This document shows positions 46,060 to 56,210 of a stretch of DNA of 64,000 nucleotides, piece by piece; the stretch's first letter is position 1; each line of letters opens with the position of its first letter. The DNA comes from Nematostella vectensis (lineage: Eukaryota; Cnidaria; Anthozoa; Actiniaria; Edwardsiidae). Below the pieces are notes generated by a model, which was not told the origin of the DNA, did not search any database, and worked only from the letters and a program-made list of their open reading frames with translations. The position numbers were made by a program, and so were the translations under genes. The stretch is from NCBI RefSeq assembly GCF_932526225.1, contig NC_064047.1, positions 12,100,460 through 12,164,459 of the forward strand, in the 5' to 3' direction.

Positions 46060-46920
46060 CTAATAGGGTGTGAGGGTGCAGTAGGTGTGATAATTAGTAT
46101 GGTGATGTAGGAGGGTGGTGGAGGAAATAGGCTTGTGAGATAGTGTAGAGTGGTTATGGTGTGTAGATTAAAGTAGTGATGAAGAGGGTTATGGTGTAAA
46201 TGATGGTGATAATTTTAGCGTGATGAGAGGAGGTTGTGTAGGATTAGGTGAAATGTGATTAATGATTGTGTAATTGAAGTGCGAGAAGTGAGAGAGAGAG
46301 GTCATGGGGTTATTAAGAAACGTGGGGGTGGTTAAGATTATGGATTATAAGATAACGAGTAAAGGTTGTTTAGGAAATGGGGTTAACAAAAAAGAGTAAA
46401 GAGAGTTGTGAATGAGGGATTATTGTGTTGAGTGGAGGAGGTAATGTAGTAGATATGGTATTATGTGGGGATTAAAACAGTCGTGATCGGTTAATGGTGG
46501 CGAGTGTTTATGTTGCGTATATGTGAGAAGGTGATGTAGAAATTAGTGAAATCTGATAAATGAAGAGTGTAATTAATGTTGAATGGAAGGATATTGTGAC
46601 ATGAATATATATTGTGACATGAATATGTAGTGTAGGTTAAAATGTTTGTGATATGTAGGTGTGAAAAAATAGCATATAAGTAAAGAATTTTTTTTTATTA
46701 ATTGTTGAGAGAAAATGTAGTTAGCAGTAACTGAGGTGCGTATAGTGAGGCTGGAGGTATGCATCTAAGTTGCGATATGATTGGCAAGTGAAATTAAAAA
46801 ATAATAGAGGTGGAATGAGTGTATTAACAAAATAAAAGCGCTGTTATACGATGAAAGGAAACAATGGTGAAAATGGCTAGCACTGTGTGTAGAATCGGTA
46901 AAGTGAGGTAGAGTGAGGGC
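46060..46920. repeat. Cytosine-depleted G/T/A-rich tract
   Basis: About 860 bp with only 0-3 C per 60-base line in its core (46141-46500). The remaining C are often in CG. It switches abruptly at ~46921 to a G-poor C/A-rich sequence. No clear tandem unit. Confidence 0.8.
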
Positions 46921-46939
46921 ACAGCCCTAGCCACCAACC

Positions 46940-47510
46940 TCATAACACACCGCACCCCCACACCCCCACCACACCACACTGCACCCCCTGCCACTACACC
47001 TCACCGCCCAGCTCTCCTCCCCACACCTACCACAGAACGTGCCCTACTACCCACACCAATGGCTACATACTACATACAACCCACAGACAACTCAACGACA
47101 CCAATTATTATTCTGCCGTCTCCCATGACCACATACTCTCACAAGACATTTCCCTGTACATCCATCAATTGTTTCAAGACAACATTATCGATGAGCACAC
47201 TCATGATTTCCTACTCCCCTACACACCCCTGTTCTACATGTTACCCAAAATTCACAAACCCAACACCCCTGGCCGCCCAATCATCTCAGGCTGCCAATCG
47301 TCTACCGAAAAACTCTCCATCTTTCTTGACCACTACCTCAAGAAATTTGTACCCCACATCCCGTCCTACATCAAGGATACCACACACTTCCTACAAACAG
47401 TCCTCTCCCTCCCCACACCACTACCAGACACATGTTTTCTTGTCACAATTGATGTCACCTCACTCTGCACCAACATCCCACATGAGGTGTTTGGGGTTGC
47501 CAACTTCACA
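46940..47510 (+). mobile_element. Penelope-like reverse transcriptase fragment
   Basis: Frame with FYMLPKIHKPNTPGRPIISG, then LSIFLDHYLKKFVPHIPSYI and CFLVTIDVTSLCTNIPHE, the N-terminal RT motifs of Penelope-like elements. It breaks off at ~47490, before the catalytic YxDD region. Confidence 0.75.
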
Positions 47511-47544
47511 TGAGAAATGTGAATGTCTCTGCTTTGTGGTTATT

Positions 47545-47748
47545 GAAATGAGTAGAAAACGAATAACTCGTTTTCTTATGCTCTAATTGTTTTGTGTGAA
47601 AATGGCAACATCCGCCAGCGAAAATAAAGAAATAAGAGAATAAGAGATATATTGTTTGTGTTTGTACTGCTGATATGAGTAGCAATGGAATAACCATTTT
47701 CTTATGCTCTTCTAGTTTTTTCTTGAAGAAATGGCAACATCCGCCAGC
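47545..47748 (+). repeat. Duplicated 5' region of the TRIM-TLDc gene with upstream mini-ORF
   Basis: 47545-47619 and 47672-47748 match (ATGAGTAG, TTTTCTTATGCTCT, ATGGCAACATCCGCCAGC). The first copy has its own ATG at 47602 giving the same first six residues, then a stop after 13 codons (47641-47643). It may act as an upstream ORF if it lies in the 5' UTR. Confidence 0.65.
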
Positions 47749-47916
47749 AGGCGCCTCGAGGATGAGGTGACATGCTCTTTGTGTATAGAGCACTTCAACG
47801 ATCCTAGAGTGCTCCCTTGCTTCCACTCATTTTGTCGGCACTGCCTGGAAGAGCTGGCAGTGCACTCTGAAGGGAAAGGAAAACTTGTGTGCCCCCTCTG
47901 TAAGGCGGAATTCCAG
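47731..47916 (+). other. Exon 1: RING finger
   Basis: 62 codons, ATG in GAAATGG context, ending exactly after a Phe-Gln codon pair before GTAATC. Contains all eight zinc ligands of a C3HC4 RING. Confidence 0.85.
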
Positions 47917-50900
47917 GTAATCTGTCATATCAAAAATACATCCATTACTTAATGAGAGCTGGAACAACTTTGTGTGACAAATGTTTTGCTTTACCGAAGA
48001 AATGGATTCAACGACATTTCGAAAGAGAAAAGCGAAATTGAATTCTTCTCACAACAAATTTGGCTCCATTTTTAACACTTTATGAGTATTAAACTGTTTA
48101 AAGATAAAAAAAATTGATTATTATATTAAAACAATGCAGATACATCCCAGCGTAGCTATGTTCTAAAGCCCTCCCTCTCCTGAAGTCATATGCAAACTTT
48201 ATTATAACTATATTTTACTGATTATTGTTCTAGATTTCCCCAGCAGATGTTCCGAGTTTGAAGGTGAATTTCATGATCAACAGTACTCTCTCTGTTCTAT
48301 TGTTGACATCTGAAGACTCCAAGAAGAAACCAGCTTGTGAATCGTGTGATAGTGGTGAGCCTGCCCAGGGGAGATGTAACGAGTGCGATCACTTTGTCTG
48401 TGAGCAGTGCATCTCGGCTCATAAGAGATTTCAACCAGTGCAACATCACACTATCCTCAGTTTTGATGAGATCAAAAGCGGAAAGTTACTTGCAATGAGC
48501 GAGGCTTCCTTCTGCACCAAACACAAGGATGAAAAGCTGAAACTGTTTTGCGAATCTTGTAAGGAAGTGATTTGCCGAGATTGCACCGTCGTTGATCATA
48601 AAAATCACGATTACCTTTTCACAAGTGATGTAATCGCTCGAGAGAAAGAAGAAATATTGGGAAGAGCAAAAAAAGTTGCATCAAAAATCACCAACATTGA
48701 ACAAGCGATGGCATTGGTAGAAGAGGCTCAACAACATCTCGAGGAAAATAAACGTGCGGCCAGAAGGGATCTGGATGCGTTCATTGATAAGCAGATAGGT
48801 ACTCCTGAGAAGGTGCGATCAGATCTTAGAGGGGAGATCGAGTCAGCTTGTCAAAAGCAAGAGAAGCAGCTGACTGCCCAGAGAGAGACTCTATCCATGA
48901 GACTTGCAAGTGCTCGTAGCAGTTTGGAGTTTGCTGAGAGAATGTGCAGGGATGCAAATGATGTGAATGTCTTGTCCATCAGGAATGAAGTGCTATCCCA
49001 GCTATCGAGTCTTGCAGTGAAACCCGTGGATCAGCCTTGTACGGAGGGTGGAGTTCGTCTTGTAGTGGATGAGGAGTATTGGGATACTTTGTCAAAGAAG
49101 ATGTCTGTTGGTGAATCTGAGCAAACAGGTACTAATTCTCTTATACTGTTATGTAGGTCGGTCGGTCGGTCGGTCGGTCGGTCGGTCGGTCGGTCGGTCG
49201 GTCGGTCGGTCGGTCGGTCGGTCGGCCGGTCGGTCGGCAGGCAGGCAGGCAGGTAGGCAGGCATGCAGGCAGGTAGGTAGGTACCCTCTATGGACTCTTG
49301 AATAGGCTACCTAGTTTTACCTTTTACTACCATCTCGAAGGTCTTTCTCATGTTCAACTCCATTCGGTTCTCCAGCGCCCAGCGCTTGATGTTGGTAACT
49401 TTCTCCAGCGATGAATCAATCGTGTCTGAGCCAGATATCACAGGCGTCCTTATTGTGATGTCATCCGCATATTTGATTAATAGAGAGTTGGCGCTAGCGT
49501 TCTGAATGTCATTTACCATGATAGAGAACGGTCCTAGCACCGTTCCTTGGGGGACTCCTCTACTGATTCCAAGGAAACTGGTAGACATCCCATTAACCAC
49601 AACTCGCTGCTTTCGATAGGAAGCCAATTATCCACAATCTGTTACAAAACTAATGGGACACTTTCCCTCCCCCTTCCTCAATGTGGGAGAGCAAATGATC
49701 ACCTTGCTATTGCTTGTGTTTTGAGCTGAAAAATCGCCTCTAACCAATATTAATCGGGGGGAGAGTGTTGGCGGTTGTTCGTATAGGACGTTTCCCACTT
49801 ACTTTTGTTGAAGATTGTCTGAGCAAGTGACTGACAGGTCCTGGAACAGGAAACACTATCGTTGATAACGCAACGACAATACAACTATGCGAACGTCAAA
49901 ATCAAACACATACAATTATCGTGCCAGAATCGCGCGTAAAAATGGACAGAAGCTTCAGAGACGACTATTTTTCATTGTAAACAATGCAAAATCTCATCTG
50001 TTTCTTCATATAAGAAATACCGCCTATGAAGAATTTATTACGTGAGAGATTTTCACTACAAATTTTGTCACGCAAGCTTGTCTCGGGGAGAAGGTCAATT
50101 CAATAAATTCATCTGTTTTACAATAGTTTTGCTAAATATCTGACACTTTGACACACAGTTATGCTTGAAGAGTTCAAGCAAAGTGTATGCAATGCTTTTT
50201 CTGTGGAGCATTCGCTAAAATCGACGGCTACGTCTTCTGTTCTTGCTTACGTGGCTCAACGATTAACACCAACGGTTAACCATTTTAAAATTTAACCATT
50301 TTAAAATTGTTTAAGAAATGCCTTAGACAAACTCTAAAATAATACAGTAACAACTTGAGATTCAAGCTCATAAATGGACACTAGTTTTGTTTGAATGAGG
50401 GTTTGCATTTTGGAGAGAGAGCTCATAGTAGATGGTTGACCGTCGTTTTACTAAGATAAAAATAAAGTTCATTTTTATATAAATGGTCTACCACGGTTGA
50501 CAGCTCAAAAAAGCCCTATTATATATTTCAAATCATTTGTAAGCTTCATATACCTAAATAGCTTTGTGATGGTAATAGAGTAGACGAATGATTGAAATCC
50601 GGCTACCATGAGTGGGAATAATGTTTTTCTAAAAATGGTAGACCGTACACGGTCCACACCCGCTTTTTTGCACCGCCATGCTAAATATATAAACACTTGT
50701 TGTGATGTTCATTGAAAATGAAATGAGACGAGGCTCTCATGTTTTCTACAACAGATAAACCGCCTATTTATCGCTTTCTTTAGTCGATTTGTTATTTATT
50801 GTTTAATGGGGAAATACTTATTAGGCGATGATCTTTTTAGTCTCTATGCCTGTATTTATATTACCTAAATTGGCCATAAAAGCGGTGTTTTTCGGCTATT

Positions 50901-53900
50901 ATACTCCGAGGGATGGCTGCTTTTGCAAATGGAGACAGTCGGCACGATATATAGACAGTCTCTTTGGCAACATCAAATGAATTTTATATTTTACAAAATT
51001 ATAGTCTGCAAATATCCCAGCGCACCTTCATTTAATTCAAATTAATTGAATAAAATATTCCAAATAGCGCACAGATATCCCAAAAATATTTTCTGGGGAC
51101 GTCAACATGTTTACTTCAAGCTCGAATAATTAATAGAGTGAAAAACTTTCATTAGGGTATGCGAATAAAGAGAATACATTTTAAGAAATCGATGATAACC
51201 GTGACAAATTCCAATCGTTCCACTTCTGAGACAATCTGTTACAAAACTAATGGGACACTTTCCCTCCCCCTTCCTGAATGTTGGAGGGCAAATGAACACC
51301 TTGCCACTGCTTGTGTTTTGAGCTGAAAAATCGCCTCTAACCAATATTAATCGGGTGGAGAGGGTTGGCGGTTGTTCGTATGTGAAGTGTCCCACTTACT
51401 TTTGTTGAAGATTGCAGTTCTTGATGTAAGGGTTGATGTCGTATTTTGCCAGTTTATTACAGAGAATATGGTGAGGGACAGTGTCGAAGGCCTTGCTAAA
51501 ATCAAATGACAATGCTCTAACAAAATCTGCATCGTTGTCTAACTGCTTGGGCCAAAAGTGTTGGCATTTGATCAGGGCCATTGTTGTGTTATGGCCTTTC
51601 TTGTAGGCAAATTGGTCGGGGCCAATTTCCGACTTAAGAGTGGAACAGAGTTCGTTTCTGCAGACAAAACGCTTGAAAATCCTAATGATGATATTAGTCA
51701 GTGAGATTGGTCTGAGTTGACTACACTCTGTCAGAGGAGATTCCTTAGGGATGGGCGAGATGTTCGCTAACTTCCAAGCCATTGGGACAGTTTGTTGTTG
51801 GAGTGAACAGTTGAAGATATTTGTGACAACAGGTGCAAGATGGTGAGAAAAGTCGCGCCAGAGCAAGTACGGAAATTGATCAGGCCCTGAGGCAGTTCGT
51901 TTCTATGTGATAAAAAACTCATTACATCGCTCTCACTCACTGTTAGGGTTCGGGTGCCTTCAGTTATCTCCAGGCGCACGGGGACAACATATGCCTTATC
52001 AGTATTGGTGGCTTGAAAATGTGAGTTGATGATGTCGGGTGGAATCACCGATGATGATTATGATGCGCGTTCCCTGTGTCTTTCGGCCAGTTATTCTATT
52101 GGCTGTCTCCCACCATTCTTTTGAACCGCATTTGTGTTCCTTATGAACAGCTTCCACCTGATTACTCCGAATGAGAATGTTGATACACTCTTGGCGCCTC
52201 AGAATCTCAGCACGGGTTCCTTTATGCGCGATTCTGTTCCTGATGTTACAAAGGTGTTTAACCAGGGGGGACATGTAAGGTGGGTCTCTGGATGAGACTT
52301 TGACCCTAATGAGCGGTAAACATTCATTGAACATCGACCACAGGCTCGCATTTAGCAGCTCCACACTCTCCTCTAGGTTACCAAGATTTTTAATAGGACT
52401 CCAGTCGAAAACATTTGTTTTTCCTGATCAAATAACTGAAATCCTCTGCTATCAAACCTCTCACTTTTCAGAAAATTAATTTTACCTTTGATTTGATTTG
52501 TGCATTGTTTTTTTTACCCCCAGTAACTCTATGCCTAAATTTAACCTCATGGTAGTGTAAAGTAATTTTTGTTTTTTTAATCATGTAGTTTTCATTGTAT
52601 GTATACCCCGAATTATTTACATTTATTACATTATGAGTAGCGACTGAAGGGATCAAAGCCGCAGTTCTTCTAGAAATAATTGAGACAATTTTAAAGCAGA
52701 AACTTCATAGGATACCAGATTCACAATTTTTAAGCACCAGCGTTTTGCGACGAGTAGAATACATAGAAGCATACCATAATAAACAAGTCTTTAAGAACTT
52801 TTTTGCTGAATGGTAGTTCTACAAAAGGTGGTTACGGGTTGGGTTTATTCGAAAGATTAATGGTGATCAAGTCCAGCGTTTGTGACACTTCGATAATTTG
52901 TCCTATTTATATATAATTTTCGGCGAAGGGATTTTGATCCTTTCTGTAATTGACAGAGAGTGTCTTTTGACACAAATCTAATCCTGATGGTGGAACTTTG
53001 GGCCCAAAATACTCTAGGAATCTTGATTTGGGGCAGGACTTTGTACGACCCACAACAACAGCAGCAACAATTTGTACTAACCCTTTGGGTGACACACATA
53101 TACACTGACTTTATTTGTTTGAGACATGATGAGGATAAGGAATTGTGCCTTCTTGATAAAAAGAGTATTGGTTACTTATCTGGTGATGGTGTAACTCCGT
53201 TTGTAGGTCTTGAGCAGTCCGCCATCTTCAGCGGCAAAGGTCCAGAGTACCTCCGAGATCTCTTGGGATTCCTGCAGCCCGTGCAGCAAAGTCCTAAGAG
53301 TCGCTGGGTCAGATGTTTCTCAGCAAAGAGAGATGGCTGGGCTGCCAGTACCTTCCACGAAAAATGCGACGGCAAAGCGCCGAACATCGTACTCGTAAGC
53401 GTTGGAGGAAGATACGTGTTTGGTGGCTACTCTGACGTAGCGTGGACAAGTGAGTACACTAATTAATACGAGAAGGGTCGTATGAGGGTGAGGGTCGAAA
53501 TGTCTGATTATGTTTGTAAATTATTGTTTGTAAACTATTTTTTGTTCATTACCATGAACTTTAAACTTAAGACTTGCAGTACGTTTTCCTAAGCCACCTT
53601 CCACCCAATATGTATTAAGTCATATGATAAAAGGATTGGATAGACAAATATAGATATAGTTTGTTAGCAGCTACCATGGTATTACATGAGGTGAGCTCGT
53701 TAATTTTGCTGTTTGGTGCAGGAAAATGTTTTTACATAATTACAAGATTTTTCCTTGGACAACCCTTAAAGTAGGTGTTACTAAAATCGAGAAATAAAAC
53801 AGAAACTCTGGATATCTTCGCGCAATTACATTCCAACTACTTCTGTTATTTATTTCGTGTTACATCGCAATACTGTAATTCAGATGCTTCCGAAAGCAGT

Positions 53901-56210
53901 TTCGTGTCTACATCGCAATACTGTAACTCAGATTCTTCCGAAAGCAGTTTCGTGTCTACATCCCAATACTGTAATTCAGATTCTTCCGAAAACAGTTTCG
54001 TGTCTACATCGCAATACTGTAATTCAGATTCTTCCGAAAGCAGTTTCGTGTCTGCATCGCAATACTGTAATTCAGATTTTCCCCAAGGGAGTTTCGTGTC
54101 TACATCGCAATACTGTAATTCCGATTCTTCCGAAAGCAGTTTCGTGTCTACATCGCAATACTGTAATTCCAATTCTTCCGAAAGCAGTTTCGTGTCTACA
54201 TCGCAATACTGTAATTCCGATTCTTCCGAAAGCAGTTTCGTGTCTACATCGCAATACTGTAATTCCGATTCTTCCGAAAGCAGTTTTATGTCTACATCGC
54301 AATACTGTAACTCAGATTCTTCCGGAAGCAGTTTTATGTCTGAGTATCCAGAGTGAAGCCGGCAGAAGGACGATCTTAGGACCCAAGTTTATTTTTCTTT
54401 CGATAATCTTTCTAATAATCGTTTCATAATTTATCGTGTTTGGGGACAAACACAAGTTTGACAAGGGAGGTATGTTATAGGACGGTTTGTTATATTGTTT
54501 AGGTTATAGGTTATTGTCGTCTAGTATTTCATGTTCCTATCTTGAAGTTTTATTTATCTTTTAAGGATAATTTAGATTTTGTTTACAATTGATGGTTTCC
54601 TAAGTCTAGATTTTAGCACGCCCGTGGACCCTCCGCATCGATGACCTTTTGGTGCGTCTAAATCCAGGGAGTGTACAGTTTCTTATACGTGGCGAAATCT
54701 CAGGTTTCTTTTTGTTTTGGAAATTTTGTTTGAACAGTTAAATTCTTTCTAAATTGTATGCCACCGCCCTCACCCCTTGGTTTAGACATCTATACTTGTA
54801 TCGTTATTTCAATTAGGCGAAACTGTTGTAGACACGCGTTCTTTCAGCATGCGCAGTTAAGTTTTAAAAGTTGCTTAATCATTAGTGTTATTTTAGAGTT
54901 ACCTTGACTTCATAGATTATTCTGTAAATACGCAGGGACGAGAGACCAACTCTGTGATTTCCCACGCCCTCACGCTTTTGTCTGATTGGTTCGTTTTGCC
55001 AAATTTTCTCCGTTTCCTCTTGAATTGTTTTACATTCAAGATTGTTTTACATATTTCCTTTCATGTGGGACCACTACATGGGTATCTGTCTGGTCCAAGG
55101 GTATAAATATAGCGAGCCTAATTCTGTACTTATGCTGCTGCTGTGGCCAAACATTTGGAAAGCATTGAAAAACGCCAGCCTTGCCTTCGTCTTCATCTCC
55201 GTATTAAGGATCCCGGCTTGTGCCCCTAACATTAATTCATACAATGGGAAATAATTTTGATTATTTTTGCTTTTTATCTTATGCTAATTAATAGAATTTC
55301 GAAGATTATTTTTTACCGTTGTTTTGACTGAAAATACAACTTTAAGCTCCATTGAAGGGTTGTGGGTAAGGGATCAATTGTATCTTTTTCCCATCGGCAA
55401 TTCAATCACCATCCTTAGATGTATTTCACGGTAAAATAGCTTGGCATTCACTCATCAGAGGAGATACTAGTTATTATATAAAATGTGGTAGGACTGTATT
55501 TCTATTCCTTTTGATCAACTTTTTGCAAACACGTCATTTAATAAATCTCCATGAAATCTCTAATTAGCCCCTGGCGATTATTTCTTTTTGTCTTGACAAA
55601 ATCTGCTCGATTAGAGGGAGGGGCTTGTTTCAAAACCTTTTTTTCATTTTCTGACACTAGGTATTTCGGCCCCTATAAAAGGTGCTAAATATTAGTGCTT
55701 ATTACTCGTACAAAAATAGATAAATCTAGCAAGAGTCAATTGTTCCTTTTGGAAAGATGTTTCTTCGGGGTTAGGGGTGAAGACTCAATTTCCTTGAATT
55801 TAAATAATACGAGTTCGGCACGGTTTTTGCTGTTTTTACTCTAGTTTTTATTATAAAATAACGCATTTTGTTTTATTTTCTTCAAAGTGAGTGACCGAGG
55901 ATACCAGTCCTCCAGCAGGTCATTCTTGTTCACGCTGTGTAACAAGAATGGCTACCGCCCTGAAAAGTTGCCATTGAGGCGCACGCCAGATGGACTGGCC
56001 ATTTTGGACAATACAAGTTGCGGTCCGGTGTTTGGTGGTCGTGACCTGTTTATCGCTGACAACGCGGGGGGTAAAAAAGTGTCCTGTACGGAGCCACGCA
56101 CGTACGCTCGTCCCCAGGGCGCCCCATTTGATGGCCTGTGTGACGTCTTTGCTGGCAAATACAGATTCACACCCGACGAAATGGAGGTGTTTCACGAGGT
56201 GGTGGACTGA
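47731..56210 (+). CDS. TRIM-type RING/B-box/coiled-coil protein with C-terminal TLDc domain
   Basis: Four exons: 47731-47916, 48234-49128, 53207-53449 and 55888-56210, with matching phases (0, 1, 1) and GT/AG borders. The protein is about 549 residues. C3HC4 RING: CSLCIEHFNDPRVLPCFHSF ... CPLCKAEF (residues ~12-60). Two B-boxes follow (CESCDSGEPAQGRC...; FCTKHKDEKLKLFCESC...), then a long coiled coil (~180-290) and the TLDc domain from ~360. The RING predicts E3 ubiquitin ligase activity; replacing the usual SPRY/NHL end with TLDc is the notable feature. Exons 2 and 3 are joined by a 4.1-kb intron full of repeats, so the fusion rests on phase and sequence continuity. Confidence 0.75.
48234..49128 (+). 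other. Exon 2: B-boxes and coiled coil
   Basis: 298 codons plus one base. It starts after TTCTAG and ends ACAG before GTACTA. The donor is followed at once by the GGTC microsatellite. Confidence 0.85.
49157..49290. repeat. (GGTC)n / (GGCA)n tetranucleotide microsatellite
   Basis: About 20 GGTC units passing into GGCA and GGTA units. Lies in intron 2 of the TRIM-TLDc gene. Confidence 0.95.
49635..49817. mobile_element. 183-bp MITE, copy 1 (left boundary of insertion)
   Basis: Begins CAATCTGTTACAAAACTAAT and ends with the complement of CAATCTTCAACAAAAGTAAG, giving ~29-bp imperfect TIRs that both run into TGGGACACTT-like sequence. It is nearly identical to 51232-51414. Confidence 0.75.
49818..51231. 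other. Interior of the MITE-bounded insertion
   Basis: 1.4 kb of AT-rich DNA without a coding frame of note. It contains a weak repeat of AACCATTTTAAAAT and a few imperfect hairpins around GGTCTACC/GGTAGACC near 50480 and 50635. Confidence 0.5.
51232..51414. mobile_element. 183-bp MITE, copy 2 (right boundary of insertion)
   Basis: Direct repeat of 49635-49817 in the same orientation. Its right end is exactly where the LINE RT frame resumes, after CA. Confidence 0.75.
52400..53206. other. Intron sequence before TLDc exon 3
   Basis: AT-rich with a CAACAACAGCAGCAACAA run near 53052. No additional exon recognised. Confidence 0.5.
53207..53449 (+). other. Exon 3: N-terminal half of TLDc domain
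   Basis: Starts after TTTGTAG and ends at GTGGACAA before GTGAGT. Encodes FSGKGPEYLRDLLGFL, RCFSAKRDGWAASTFHEKC and VFGGYSDVAWT, typical of TLDc. Joining to exon 4 completes an ACA-ATG codon pair in frame. Confidence 0.85.
53862..54345 (+). repeat. 48-bp minisatellite with open reading frame, about 10 copies
   Basis: Units TCTACATCGCAATACTGTAA then TTCCGATTCTTCCGAAAGCA and GTTTCGTG. Because 48 is a multiple of 3, a plus-strand frame stays open from 53775 to 54356 with a Ser/Cys-rich 16-residue repeat (SQYCNSDSSESSFVST). It lies inside the last intron of the TRIM-TLDc gene. Confidence 0.9.
54430..55887. other. Rest of last intron of the TRIM-TLDc gene
   Basis: AT-rich. From 55027 on it duplicates 1-854. 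No exon, RNA gene or mobile-element end seen. Confidence 0.6.
55888..56210 (+). other. Exon 4: C-terminal half of TLDc domain (right copy)
   Basis: Encodes RGYQSSSRSFLFTLCNKNG, GPVFGGRDLFIADNA and YRFTPDEMEVFHEVVD, then TGA. It looks closer to a standard TLDc than the left copy at 855-1213, which carries an insertion and many replacements. Confidence 0.85.

Larger units (their letters stand above)
49307..52364 (-). mobile_element. LINE fragment split by an insertion
   Basis: Minus strand. 52364-51999 is a pre-RT region (MSPLVKHLCNIRNRIAHKGT). 51866-51415 holds RT motifs (WKLANISPIPKESPLTECSQ, FRPIS-like, LSFDFSKAFDTVPHHIL). 49634-49307 continues with RVVVNG, GISRGVPQGTVLGPF and the catalytic KYADDIT. 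The RT is cut between the two parts by 49635-51414. Stops and frame changes show it is dead. Confidence 0.8.

Noticed and set aside
47059-47586. 175-codon frame, Thr/Ser/Pro-rich
   Set aside because: Shadow of the Penelope-like RT in a C/A-rich region; the RT motifs are in another frame.
49031-49264. Thr-Asp-Arg-Pro repeat protein
   Set aside because: Reverse translation of the GGTC microsatellite.
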